A DNA stretch of 64,000 nt, from contig NZ_AKIZ01000016.1 in the NCBI RefSeq assembly GCF_000282595.1, positions 496,001 through 560,000 of the forward strand, given 5' to 3'. This DNA comes from Phyllobacterium sp. YR531 (GTDB taxonomy: Bacteria; Pseudomonadota; Alphaproteobacteria; Rhizobiales; Rhizobiaceae). Shown here piece after piece: positions 56,018 to 64,000 of this stretch. How positions within the stretch are numbered: the stretch's first letter is position 1; every line of letters starts with the position of its first letter. Both the position numbers and the translations under genes were made by a program. The notes beneath the pieces were generated by a model. That model saw only the letters and a list, made by a program, of their open reading frames with translations. It made no database searches and was not told where the DNA came from.

Positions 56018-58842
56018 ATGCACTTCCTCTGGCTTTCGGTGCGCCTCTGCTTCTGGCAGGACTTGTCGTCCTGCCGGTGATCTGGTGGCTTTTGAGGGTA
56101 ACCCCGCCGCGTCCGGTTCTGGAAATATTTCCACCCTTGAAGATACTTGCGCAGCTGAAACAAAAAGAAGAGACACCGAACAAGAGCCCATGGTGGATCA
56201 CACTTCTGAGGCTTTTGCTTGCTGCTTTCGTTATTCTCGCTTTGTCGGAGCCAGTCTGGAATCCACGCGCTGAAACCATGTCTGGAAAGGACCCTGTCGC
56301 CATCGTGCTCGATAATGGCTGGTCGTCGAATGAGGAATGGACCGCCCGCAAGGAAACTGCGGAACGGCTGATTGCCGATACTGAAAGCGACGGCGCACTG
56401 ATTTACATCGTCGGAACCGCCGAAAAAACCAACACTGAAATTGGCCCTTTCGATGCGAACACCGCTATGGAGCGGCTTCGCGCTTTGACAGTCCGACCAA
56501 TTCCCGTTGACCGTCCGCAAGCCTTCTCCCGGCTCAAAGCAGCGCTGGCAGATACGAAGGGCACACGGCTGGCATATCTCAATGATGGTGTAGATACACC
56601 GCAGGCAGCAGATGCCATCAAATCAATCGAAGGTTCCGGCATAGCCTCAATGCTGTGGTATCAACCATCAATAGGTTCACTGGTTGCGATCAGGCAGGCT
56701 ACAAACAATGCCAACGGCCTTACCGTGCGCGCTGTTCGTTCAAATGTCGATCGCAGCCAGAACGCGATCACTGTTGGGGCATTTGACGAGAAGGGCCGCC
56801 GGATTTCTGATGCAGGCCTCGTATTCAATGCTGGCGACACCACTGCCGAAGCGGTAATTGCAGCGCCCTATGAATTGCGAAACGACTTTCATAGTTTGCG
56901 TATTGATGGAACAGCGCAGGCCGGAGCCACTTATCTGATTGACGATAACAACAAGCGACGCAGGGTTGCTTTGCTTTCGGGCTCTGAGGCTGACCTGTCA
57001 CAACCTTTGTTATCACCGCTCTACTACATCTCTCGTGCACTTGAACCGTTTGCAGACTTACTTCGCCCGCGTAGTGCCGAACTCGTTCGCGCAGTACCTG
57101 AACTGCTGGAGCAAAAGCCATCGGTCGTTATCATGGCCGATATTGGCAAGCTTCCTGCGGAGACGGAAAAAATCTTGTCGGATTGGGTCAACAAGGGAGG
57201 CACACTCATCCGCTTTGCCGGTCCCCGCCTCGCAGGTGGTAGTGAAGAAGACCCGCTTCTTCCTGTTACATTGCGCAAAGGCGAACGATCACTGGGCGGC
57301 GCACTATCGTGGAAAGAAGCGCAGCCTGTAGCCGCTTTCCCCGCAAACGGACCATTTGCAGGCCTGCCGACGCCACAAGATGTGACTGTAACACGGCAGG
57401 TTCTGGCCGATCCCAGTGCAGACCTCTTTGAAAAGAGCTGGGCGAATCTCGCGGATGGAACTCCGCTCGTTACTGGCGAAACACGTGAACGCGGGCAACT
57501 AGTCCTGTTTCATGTAACTCCGGAGGCGACATGGTCGAATCTCCCAATCAGCGGCAGCTTTGTCGATATGCTGCACAGGATTGTCTCTCTTTCAACAAAT
57601 GCCGGATCGATCACACAAGACAATGGAGCAAGCGGGGCGAAGGCTTTGCCGCCCTATTTGACCCTTAATGGTGAAGGGGCATTGATGCCCCCCAATCAGG
57701 ATACCAGACCGCTCACGGCAACAGATTCCAATCCACCTGTGACATTCGAGAATCCTCCCGGCTTTTATGGTGTTGAAGATGCCATGACTGCGCTCAACCT
57801 GTTCAAGCCCGATGGGGAGATCAATCCGCTCATACGCCCTGAGCTGAATTTTCCTGTAACGACCGCACGCTATGCTGTTGATGAATCTGTACCGCTGCGT
57901 GGGCCGCTTTTTGCTCTTGCTGCGTTGCTGTTGGCACTTGATGCACTTGCCATTCTCTGGCTCGGTGGGCATCTGCGCCGACGTATGCGCACCGCAACTG
58001 CAGCTTCACTGGCAATTTTGTTGCTACCAGCGCTTATCGCCTTTGCACCCACGCCCGTATACGCTCAACAGAATGACAGCAAGCCGGGTGACCAAGCCAT
58101 TCTCGATGCCATCAATGTGACTCACCTTGCCTATGTCATTACAGGGGACGGAGGTGTTGATGACATCAGCAAGGCTGGTTTACTTGGGCTTTCCAAGGCC
58201 TTGGCGGACAGCACTGCACTGGAACCCGGCGATCCTATCGGTGTCGATCCCGCCAGAGACGAGCTTGCCGTCTATCCGTTGATTTACTGGCCAGTGGATG
58301 CCGCGGCCAAAATGCCGTCATCCGAAGCAATAGCAAAAATCGATGCCTATATGCAGCAGGGTGGTACTGTTCTTTTTGATACACGCGATCAGGATGCAGC
58401 TGCATTCAACTTCGAGAACTCGACAACACCCTCCACCCAAAGGCTGCGGGATATCCTCGCTGGTTTGAACATACCACCATTGGAGCCTGTGCCCGGTGAT
58501 CACGTTCTGACGAAATCATTTTACATTCTGCAGGATTTCCCCGGTCGTTACCATGGCAGCCCACTTTGGGTTCAGGCATCGCTTAACGATGAAACACGCG
58601 CTGATCGGCCTGTCCGCGCAGGTGATGGCGTATCGCCGATCATTATCACCGGCAATGATTTTGCCGGTGCCTGGGCAGTCAATGCTGATGGATCACCTTT
58701 GTTGCCAACAGTGCCAAATGATCCCGTGCAGCGCGTGCATGCATTCCGCACGGGCATCAATATCGTCATGTATATGCTGACCGGCAATTATAAATCCGAT
58801 CAGGTGCATGTCCCGGATCTCCTTTTGCGATTGGGGAACTAG
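56014..58842 (+). CDS. BatA-like membrane protein with DUF4159 domain
   Basis: 942 residues. Two N-terminal helices (LLLAGLVVLPVIWWLL; WITLLRLLLAAFVIL), then a VWA-like region in which the metal motif has become VLDNGWSS, a pair of helices about 628-675, and a C-terminal DUF4159 domain (about 690-942), a glutamine amidotransferase-like fold. Likely periplasmic or cytoplasmic scaffold for the MoxR system in the inner membrane. Confidence 0.88.
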   Translation: MNALPLAFGAPLLLAGLVVLPVIWWLLRVTPPRPVLEIFPPLKILAQLKQKEETPNKSPWWITLLRLLLAAFVILALSEPVWNPRAETMSGKDPVAIVLDNGWSSNEEWTARKETAERLIADTESDGALIYIVGTAEKTNTEIGPFDANTAMERLRALTVRPIPVDRPQAFSRLKAALADTKGTRLAYLNDGVDTPQAADAIKSIEGSGIASMLWYQPSIGSLVAIRQATNNANGLTVRAVRSNVDRSQNAITVGAFDEKGRRISDAGLVFNAGDTTAEAVIAAPYELRNDFHSLRIDGTAQAGATYLIDDNNKRRRVALLSGSEADLSQPLLSPLYYISRALEPFADLLRPRSAELVRAVPELLEQKPSVVIMADIGKLPAETEKILSDWVNKGGTLIRFAGPRLAGGSEEDPLLPVTLRKGERSLGGALSWKEAQPVAAFPANGPFAGLPTPQDVTVTRQVLADPSADLFEKSWANLADGTPLVTGETRERGQLVLFHVTPEATWSNLPISGSFVDMLHRIVSLSTNAGSITQDNGASGAKALPPYLTLNGEGALMPPNQDTRPLTATDSNPPVTFENPPGFYGVEDAMTALNLFKPDGEINPLIRPELNFPVTTARYAVDESVPLRGPLFALAALLLALDALAILWLGGHLRRRMRTATAASLAILLLPALIAFAPTPVYAQQNDSKPGDQAILDAINVTHLAYVITGDGGVDDISKAGLLGLSKALADSTALEPGDPIGVDPARDELAVYPLIYWPVDAAAKMPSSEAIAKIDAYMQQGGTVLFDTRDQDAAAFNFENSTTPSTQRLRDILAGLNIPPLEPVPGDHVLTKSFYILQDFPGRYHGSPLWVQASLNDETRADRPVRAGDGVSPIIITGNDFAGAWAVNADGSPLLPTVPNDPVQRVHAFRTGINIVMYMLTGNYKSDQVHVPDLLLRLGN

Positions 58843-58845
58843 GCC

Positions 58846-60927
58846 ATGTATCTTTCAATCGATTTCCAGCCTCTCCTTTCCAATACGCTGCTTTCGCTCC
58901 TGATTGTTCCGCTCCTTGCGCTGACCTTGGCAGGTGTCTTTTTTCGTCAGCGAGGTAGTCTTATTCGTGTGCTGGCAGTTGCGGTCCTTGCCTTGGCGCT
59001 GTTTAACCCGATTATCGTCAATGAGGAGCGCGAGCCTCTTAAAAGCGTGGTGGCAATTGTCGCTGACAGGAGCCAGAGTCAGGATATCGGCAGCAGGTCT
59101 GCCGATACCGATACGACACTCGCTCAAGTGCAGGCGGCATTGGCAAGGCTTCCACAATTTGAAGTTCGCACTGTAGAAACCGGCCGTGCCACCGAGAACA
59201 ATGATGCGACATCGACCCGACTTTTCGGCGCTTTGAACAGTGCATTTCGCGATGTACCGCCCGCTCGTATCGGTGGTGCCATCATGATCACTGATGGTCA
59301 GGTTCACGATATCCCGGCCAACAAGGCTGGCATTGGTTTCAACGCTCCAGTGCATGGTTTGATCACCGGTACGCCGAACGAAATTGACAGGCGAATTCAA
59401 TTCGTCCGTGCGCCACGTTTTGGTCTCACCGGCAAACCGCAACAAATGACCTACAAGGTTACCGGCGCGGGCGAACCTGCGGGTGGGCGTGCCAATGTAC
59501 GTGTGCGTGTCAACGGAACGGAAGTCAGCAGTCAGGACGCTATAATCGGCGAGGATATGCCTCTGGAGGTCACGCTACCTCGCGCGGGGGTCAATATTGT
59601 TGAGATCATTGTTGATACGATTCCGGGCGAGCTGACTGAGGTTAATAATCGCGCAGTGGCTATGGTCGATGGTATCCGCGAAAATCTTCGCGTGCTTCTC
59701 GTCTCGGGTGAGCCGCATAATGGTGAACGGACATGGCGCAATCTGCTCAAGTCCGATGCGTCGGTTGACCTGGTGCACTTTACAATCTTGCGTCCGCCGG
59801 AAAAACAGGATTCGACACCCATCAACGAACTCTCATTGATTGCCTTTCCAACCCGTGAGCTTTTCGTTGAACGTATTACAGATTTCGACCTGATCATCTT
59901 TGACCGGTACCAGCACCGCGATGTGCTGCCACTGCTCTATTACGACTACATCAACGATTACGTTCAGCGGGGCGGTGCCTTGTTGATCGCCGCTGGTCCC
60001 GAATATGCCGGGAATATGTCGATAGCCAACACGCCACTTCTCTCTGTGCTTCCTGCAATACCGACAGGGAACATTGAAGAAAAGGCATTCTATCCTCGCC
60101 TAAGTGAACAGGGAAAACGCCATCCTGTAACTCGCGGCCTTGAAGGCAGCACACAGGAACCGCCAAACTGGAGCCGCTGGTTCCGCGTTATCGACGTCAA
60201 TCAGCCGGAAGGTGAAGTTGTCATGAACGCAGGAGACCGGCCGCTGCTGGTTCTGAATCGTCTGGGTGAAGGACGCGTCGGTATGTTCCTGTCGGATCAG
60301 GGCTGGCTTTGGGCACGCGGTTTTGAAGGTGGTGGACCGCATGCCGCTCTTTATCGGCGTATTGCCCATTGGCTAATGAAAGAGCCGGAACTGGAAGAGG
60401 AGGCACTGACTGCCAAAGGTACCGGGCGTAACCTGGAAATCCGTCGTCAGACTATGGCAAAGACCGCCGATCCGGCGAGTATTATCACTCCATCCGGCAA
60501 GACTCAGCCCATTCCTCTGGCTGAAACAGAGCCGGGTGTTTTCGCGGCATCTGTGCCAATGAATGAGATCGGGCTTTATCAGGTCGCGAATGGCGATCTG
60601 ACGACATTGGCACATGTTGGACCTGTTGATGCGCCTGAGTTTGCAGACAATATTTCCACTACGGCCAAACTGGAACCGCTGACCCGTGAAACAGGCGGCG
60701 GCGCACGTCGGCTGCGTGCCGATGCAGATCAGGCATTAATTGAAATCCCGAATATTGTTGCTTCACGCGGCGCCGCAAGCGCCAGTGGCGACAACTGGAT
60801 TGGACTGCGCCCCACCAGTGAAACCGTGCTTAAAAGCGTTGACCGCCTGCCCCTGTTTTCAGGCTTTCTCGGACTTGCGGCTATGATACTGGTGCTGGGA
60901 GGCATGTGGTACCGCGAAGGCAAATAA
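58846..60927 (+). CDS. Membrane protein with VWA-like and amidotransferase-like domains
   Basis: 693 residues. N-terminal helices (about 15-30 and 40-56) and one at the C-terminus (LGLAAMILVLGGMWYR). The region VVAIVADRSQSQDIG has an intact MIDAS-like Asp-x-Ser-x-Ser, and RVLLVSGEPHNGERTWRNLL begins an amidotransferase-like middle. Fourth gene of the MoxR operon, four bases after the DUF4159 gene. Function unknown; together the set resembles Bat-type operons. Confidence 0.86.
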   Translation: MYLSIDFQPLLSNTLLSLLIVPLLALTLAGVFFRQRGSLIRVLAVAVLALALFNPIIVNEEREPLKSVVAIVADRSQSQDIGSRSADTDTTLAQVQAALARLPQFEVRTVETGRATENNDATSTRLFGALNSAFRDVPPARIGGAIMITDGQVHDIPANKAGIGFNAPVHGLITGTPNEIDRRIQFVRAPRFGLTGKPQQMTYKVTGAGEPAGGRANVRVRVNGTEVSSQDAIIGEDMPLEVTLPRAGVNIVEIIVDTIPGELTEVNNRAVAMVDGIRENLRVLLVSGEPHNGERTWRNLLKSDASVDLVHFTILRPPEKQDSTPINELSLIAFPTRELFVERITDFDLIIFDRYQHRDVLPLLYYDYINDYVQRGGALLIAAGPEYAGNMSIANTPLLSVLPAIPTGNIEEKAFYPRLSEQGKRHPVTRGLEGSTQEPPNWSRWFRVIDVNQPEGEVVMNAGDRPLLVLNRLGEGRVGMFLSDQGWLWARGFEGGGPHAALYRRIAHWLMKEPELEEEALTAKGTGRNLEIRRQTMAKTADPASIITPSGKTQPIPLAETEPGVFAASVPMNEIGLYQVANGDLTTLAHVGPVDAPEFADNISTTAKLEPLTRETGGGARRLRADADQALIEIPNIVASRGAASASGDNWIGLRPTSETVLKSVDRLPLFSGFLGLAAMILVLGGMWYREGK

Positions 60928-60930
60928 ATC

Positions 60931-61437
60931 TCACATCACCGAAGCGTGCCGAACCTTACCTTGCACGTCTTTCAGTGCGTGAGGCACAAGTTCACACGCC
61001 AGAAAACGCGATGGCTCGACAGGTGCGGGCATTAATATCTGATGCCCCTCAATCCGTCGAAAGCCGAATGGCGCATAATAGGGTTCATCACCGACCAGAA
61101 TTACCAGCTTGTGACCTGCGACCCGGGCTGCCTCCATGCTTGTACGCATCAAGGCCGCACCGATACCCTGCTTCTTCCATGCTGGTCGGACCGCGAGCGG
61201 GCCAAGCAACATGGCTTTTGTCGTTCCAATTAGCACAGGGGTCAGCCTGACTGAACCCACCACATGCCCGCCATTGGTAGCGACGAAAGATAGCGTGCGA
61301 TCGTGCGGACCACCTTCCCGGATGCGATAAGCCGCGCGGGTGAAGCGGCCGGGACCAAAGGCTTCCTTGTTGATATCTTCGATGGCGGCATCATGCATCG
61401 GTTCTTCCGGTGCGTAGGTCACGACATGGGACAGCAT
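60931..61437 (-). CDS. GNAT-family N-acetyltransferase
   Basis: 168 residues from the ATG at 61437; a TTG further upstream (61488) is open but less likely. The acetyl-CoA site is LGPLAVRPAWKKQGIGAALMR at about 81-101, with the R/Q-x-x-G-x-G/A pattern. The segment GHKLVILVGDEPYYAPFGF resembles the YhbS group. The substrate is unknown. The next 307 bases (61438-61744) hold no gene I can see. Confidence 0.85.
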   Translation of the reverse strand: MLSHVVTYAPEEPMHDAAIEDINKEAFGPGRFTRAAYRIREGGPHDRTLSFVATNGGHVVGSVRLTPVLIGTTKAMLLGPLAVRPAWKKQGIGAALMRTSMEAARVAGHKLVILVGDEPYYAPFGFRRIEGHQILMPAPVEPSRFLACELVPHALKDVQGKVRHASVM

Positions 61438-61744
61438 GCTGGTATCTTCATATGGGAGTGGGACAAAACCTTCTTTTCCAGAAGGCAAATACAGGAACTT
61501 CCGCCGCTACTAGCGCCGGTCAAGGTTTCATCGTCGGATGAACAAGATACCTGTCACAATTGTCTCCATTTTTTCTCGCTAACATTAAACCGAACCGCCG
61601 TAAACCGGAAAATGCAGACCGCTTCGGGAAAGCGACACTGTGTTTACTCGAAGTCACCTGGCAGCAAATTAAATAATTCCTAGGTAAGCACAGGAAATAC
61701 GCATATCCCTATCGCTACCGGATGCTCACGAAGGAAGTTCAAAA

Positions 61745-62731
61745 ATGGGTCTGTTGATTGATGGCGTTTGGCATAACCAATGGTATGACACCAAAGAAAG
61801 CGGAGGCCGGTTCATCCGTTCGGAATCGCAATTCCGCAATTGGGTAACACCAGATGGCAGTGCCGGGCCGAGCGGAAAAGCTGGTTTCAAAGCCGAACCG
61901 GGCCGCTATCACCTTTATGTTTCATACGCTTGCCCCTGGGCCCATAGAACCCTGATTTTTAGAGCTTTGAAACAGTTGCAGGACGTGATTTCAGTTTCGA
62001 TTGTCGATTACTATATGGGGGACGAAGGCTGGACGTTCTCAGGGCAGGATAGTGCCACGGCCGACCATCTGTTCGGTTACAGCCGTCTGCACGAAGTCTA
62101 TACCCGTGCCGACGCCAACTATTCAGGACGTGTCACCGTACCAGTGCTTTGGGACAAGCAACAGAACACCATAGTCTCCAATGAATCCTCTGAAATCATC
62201 CGCATGCTTAACTCCGCATTCAACGAGTTTGGTGATGCAGATTTGGACTTCTATCCGCAAGAACTGCGCGGAGAGGTCGACGCCATCAATGCGCTGGTTT
62301 ACCCGAACATCAATAACGGGGTCTACCGCGCAGGTTTTGCTACCACACAGCCAGCTTACGAAGAAGCTTTCATCCAGTTATTTGGAGCATTGGACGAGAT
62401 CGAGCAAAGATTGGCCAAACAGCGCTATCTGACTGGAAACCGTTTGACCGAAGCAGATTGGCGCCTCTTTACAACACTCCTGCGCTTTGACCCGGTCTAT
62501 GTCGGTCATTTCAAATGCAACCGACAGCGTATTGCGGACTATACCAATCTTTCAAACTATACCCGTGAACTATATCAGGTTCCCGGCGTCGCACCGACTG
62601 TCAACATGCAGCACATCAAAGGGCATTACTACGAAAGTCACAAAACGATCAATCCAACCGGTATCGTTCCTGTTGGACCCGAGATTGATTATGCCGCACC
62701 GCATGATCGGGATCGCTTCGAACAGGCGTGA
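61745..62731 (+). CDS. Glutathionyl-hydroquinone reductase (Xi-class GST, YqjG/EcM4-like)
   Basis: 328 residues. The catalytic cysteine is in YACPWAHRTLIF, residue 63 or so; Xi-class enzymes use Cys-Pro-Trp-Ala. The C-terminal helical domain has the conserved TEADWRLFTTLLRFDPVY and HFKCNRQRI. It reduces glutathionyl quinones to hydroquinones. Stop-to-stop with the Nudix gene, with no bases between. Confidence 0.93.
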   Translation: MGLLIDGVWHNQWYDTKESGGRFIRSESQFRNWVTPDGSAGPSGKAGFKAEPGRYHLYVSYACPWAHRTLIFRALKQLQDVISVSIVDYYMGDEGWTFSGQDSATADHLFGYSRLHEVYTRADANYSGRVTVPVLWDKQQNTIVSNESSEIIRMLNSAFNEFGDADLDFYPQELRGEVDAINALVYPNINNGVYRAGFATTQPAYEEAFIQLFGALDEIEQRLAKQRYLTGNRLTEADWRLFTTLLRFDPVYVGHFKCNRQRIADYTNLSNYTRELYQVPGVAPTVNMQHIKGHYYESHKTINPTGIVPVGPEIDYAAPHDRDRFEQA

Positions 62732-63202
62732 CTACCAAAACAATGGTGGCTCCAGTCCGCCCAGTATTTCTGAAAGCCTTTGCCGGGTAGAGGGCGTAGT
62801 ATCCTCCGGCAAGGCATCCAGTTTGAAGAACCCTGCTTCGGCAATCTCGCGATTGGCAGCAAATGGAGCAATCTGGCGAAAGGACCTGCAGACATAAAGC
62901 GCCACATGATCACGTTTGGACGCGTGGGCATTGTGGTAGATGGCAAAGAGTTCAGGACGCGCGGTCAATTCGATATTGCCCTCTTCCATAAGTTCCTTGG
63001 CCAGTGTCTGCTCAACAGTATGACCTGTTTCAACGCCTCCGCCCGGGAACTGCCAACCGCCAACATAGGTGTGGCGGATCAGAAAAACTGAATTTGCAGC
63101 TTCATCCAGAACAACCCCGCGCGCGCCTAAAGTCATTGGGCGGCGAAGCAGAAAATAGGTGTGGAAAAGACGGTGGCGCCACTTGGGATGCTTTTCAGCC
63201 AT
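62732..63202 (-). CDS. Nudix hydrolase
   Basis: 156 residues. Nudix box: GGGVETGHTVEQTLAKELMEEGNIEL (about 52-77), in which Arg of the REUXEE core is Lys. It resembles the family that cleaves nucleoside diphosphate derivatives; the substrate cannot be set. Divergent from the metallophosphoesterase. Confidence 0.88.
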   Translation of the reverse strand: MAEKHPKWRHRLFHTYFLLRRPMTLGARGVVLDEAANSVFLIRHTYVGGWQFPGGGVETGHTVEQTLAKELMEEGNIELTARPELFAIYHNAHASKRDHVALYVCRSFRQIAPFAANREIAEAGFFKLDALPEDTTPSTRQRLSEILGGLEPPLFW

Positions 63203-63287
63203 GATGCGCTGTTTTCAATGGAACTGTCTGACCATGCGACGGTTGTATCACTGGATTCCTGTTGAATAGTCTCATAAAGCTGAACTG

Positions 63288-64000
63288 ATGTTCCGTCTTG
63301 CACATATCTCCGACATCCATCTGTCACCCCTGCCCGCGCTTACTTTGCGTGAGCTGATTTCAAAACGTATTACCGGCTATATCAACTGGCGCTCAAATCG
63401 CAAAGGCGTGATGACTGGCGGCACCCTTGATGTATTGACGGCAGAGCTCAAGGCAGAACATCCGGACCACATTGCGGTTACAGGTGACCTTGTAAATCTT
63501 GCGCTTGATGAAGAGCTTGAGACGGCACAACGCTGGCTCAAGACATTAGGCAAACCTGAGGATGTATCAGTCGTACCGGGCAATCATGATGCTTATGTTC
63601 CCGGCGCGCTGAAGAAGACACGGCGCTTTTGGGAAGCATGGATGCGAGGAGACAAACAGGCAGCCGAAAACCTGCCTGTCGAGTTTCCTTATCTGCGTGT
63701 GCGTGGGGATGTTGCACTGATAGGCGTATCCTCAGCGCGCGCCACCGCCCCATTCATGGCGACCGGTGATCTCAGATCAAAGCAGGCGAAGAAACTGGCC
63801 GAAATTTTAGCTGAAACCGGCAAACGCGGCCTGTTTCGCATCATCATGATTCATCACCCTCCCGTCCGGGGAGCAGCGCCTTCCCATAAGCGGCTGCTTG
63901 GCATTGGCCTGTTCCAGCGTATTGTACGTCAGCACGGCGCCGAGCTTGTTCTCCACGGTCACACCCATCTCGCGACGCGTTATGACATCAATGGCCCGAA
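63288..64000 (+). CDS. Calcineurin-like metallophosphoesterase, 3' truncated by the window
   Basis: At least 237 residues, running off the window at base 64000. The metal-binding motifs are all present: DIHLS (residues 9-13), GDLVN (about 66-70), GNHD (near 100), HHPP (near 190) and HGHTH (about 225-229). Cytosolic phosphodiesterase or phosphatase. A start at ATG 63288 puts the DxH motif at the usual distance from the N-terminus. It is divergent from the Nudix gene. Confidence 0.9.
   Translation, partial: MFRLAHISDIHLSPLPALTLRELISKRITGYINWRSNRKGVMTGGTLDVLTAELKAEHPDHIAVTGDLVNLALDEELETAQRWLKTLGKPEDVSVVPGNHDAYVPGALKKTRRFWEAWMRGDKQAAENLPVEFPYLRVRGDVALIGVSSARATAPFMATGDLRSKQAKKLAEILAETGKRGLFRIIMIHHPPVRGAAPSHKRLLGIGLFQRIVRQHGAELVLHGHTHLATRYDINGP

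Noticed and set aside
1-64000. tRNA, rRNA, CRISPR, IS element or prophage
   Set aside because: None seen by eye: no T-loop-like segments, repeats with spacers, terminal inverted repeats with transposase, or phage structural gene clusters; the HK97-like protein belongs to an encapsulin operon.

Overview
The window looks like chromosomal core sequence from an alphaproteobacterium of the order Hyphomicrobiales, most likely a Brucellaceae member (Brucella/Ochrobactrum/Falsochrobactrum-like). The reasons are the prs-rplY-pth-ychF block, an EnvZ/OmpR-type pair behind ilvE, a BA14K-family protein, a MoxR-DUF58-DUF4159 operon, a DUF1285-Nudix-CCA cluster, and petABC next to trmL. The placement rests on recognised protein families and gene order, not on a search. 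I saw no rRNA or tRNA gene, CRISPR array, insertion sequence or prophage. Spacing is tight and most genes have clear Shine-Dalgarno starts.

Layout. 1-6.7 kb: the end of an enolase-superfamily dehydratase, a lipoprotein hydrolase, a SemiSWEET sugar carrier, an HNH nuclease and a long UvrB. 6.7-10.5 kb: two regulatory modules, each a TetR repressor with clear palindromic operators; one controls an MFS transporter, the other a Rossmann-fold oxidoreductase. 10.6-16.3 kb: a HerA-like ATPase, a HAD phosphatase, a lytic transglycosylase, a cold-shock gene with a long leader, a BA14K protein, an MBL hydrolase and a glycine-rich hydrophobic peptide. 16.4-25.7 kb: ilvE, MarR plus a two-component system, a ribbon-helix-helix protein, glyoxalase I, a Tat-exported subunit with a GMC dehydrogenase, CsaA, YbjN, a 57-residue acidic protein and UbiK.

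26-29.7 kb is the most striking locus: a family 2A encapsulin shell gene that overlaps a gene for a cysteine desulfurase carrying a long Pro/Ala-rich N-terminal extension, followed by serine O-acetyltransferase. Together they read as a sulfur-handling nanocompartment: the acetyltransferase feeds cysteine synthesis, the encapsulated desulfurase removes sulfur from cysteine, and the shell would hold the product. The family is already described, so what is new here is the local arrangement and the AT-rich control region.

29.8-40.8 kb: lgt, a MidA-type methyltransferase, pgeF and an M24 protein lacking the usual metal ligands, then prs, rplY with its own promoter and a structured leader RNA, pth, ychF, two MaoC hydratases, an esterase and apt. 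40.8-48.5 kb: the cytochrome bc1 operon, two tandem ABC exporters and trmL. 48.5-54 kb: a LivJ-type binding protein, an orphan small gene, hemF, DUF1059, and a translationally coupled DUF1285-Nudix-CCA operon. 54-61 kb: a four-gene MoxR/DUF58/DUF4159/VWA operon. The end holds a GNAT enzyme, a glutathionyl-hydroquinone reductase, a Nudix hydrolase and a truncated metallophosphoesterase.
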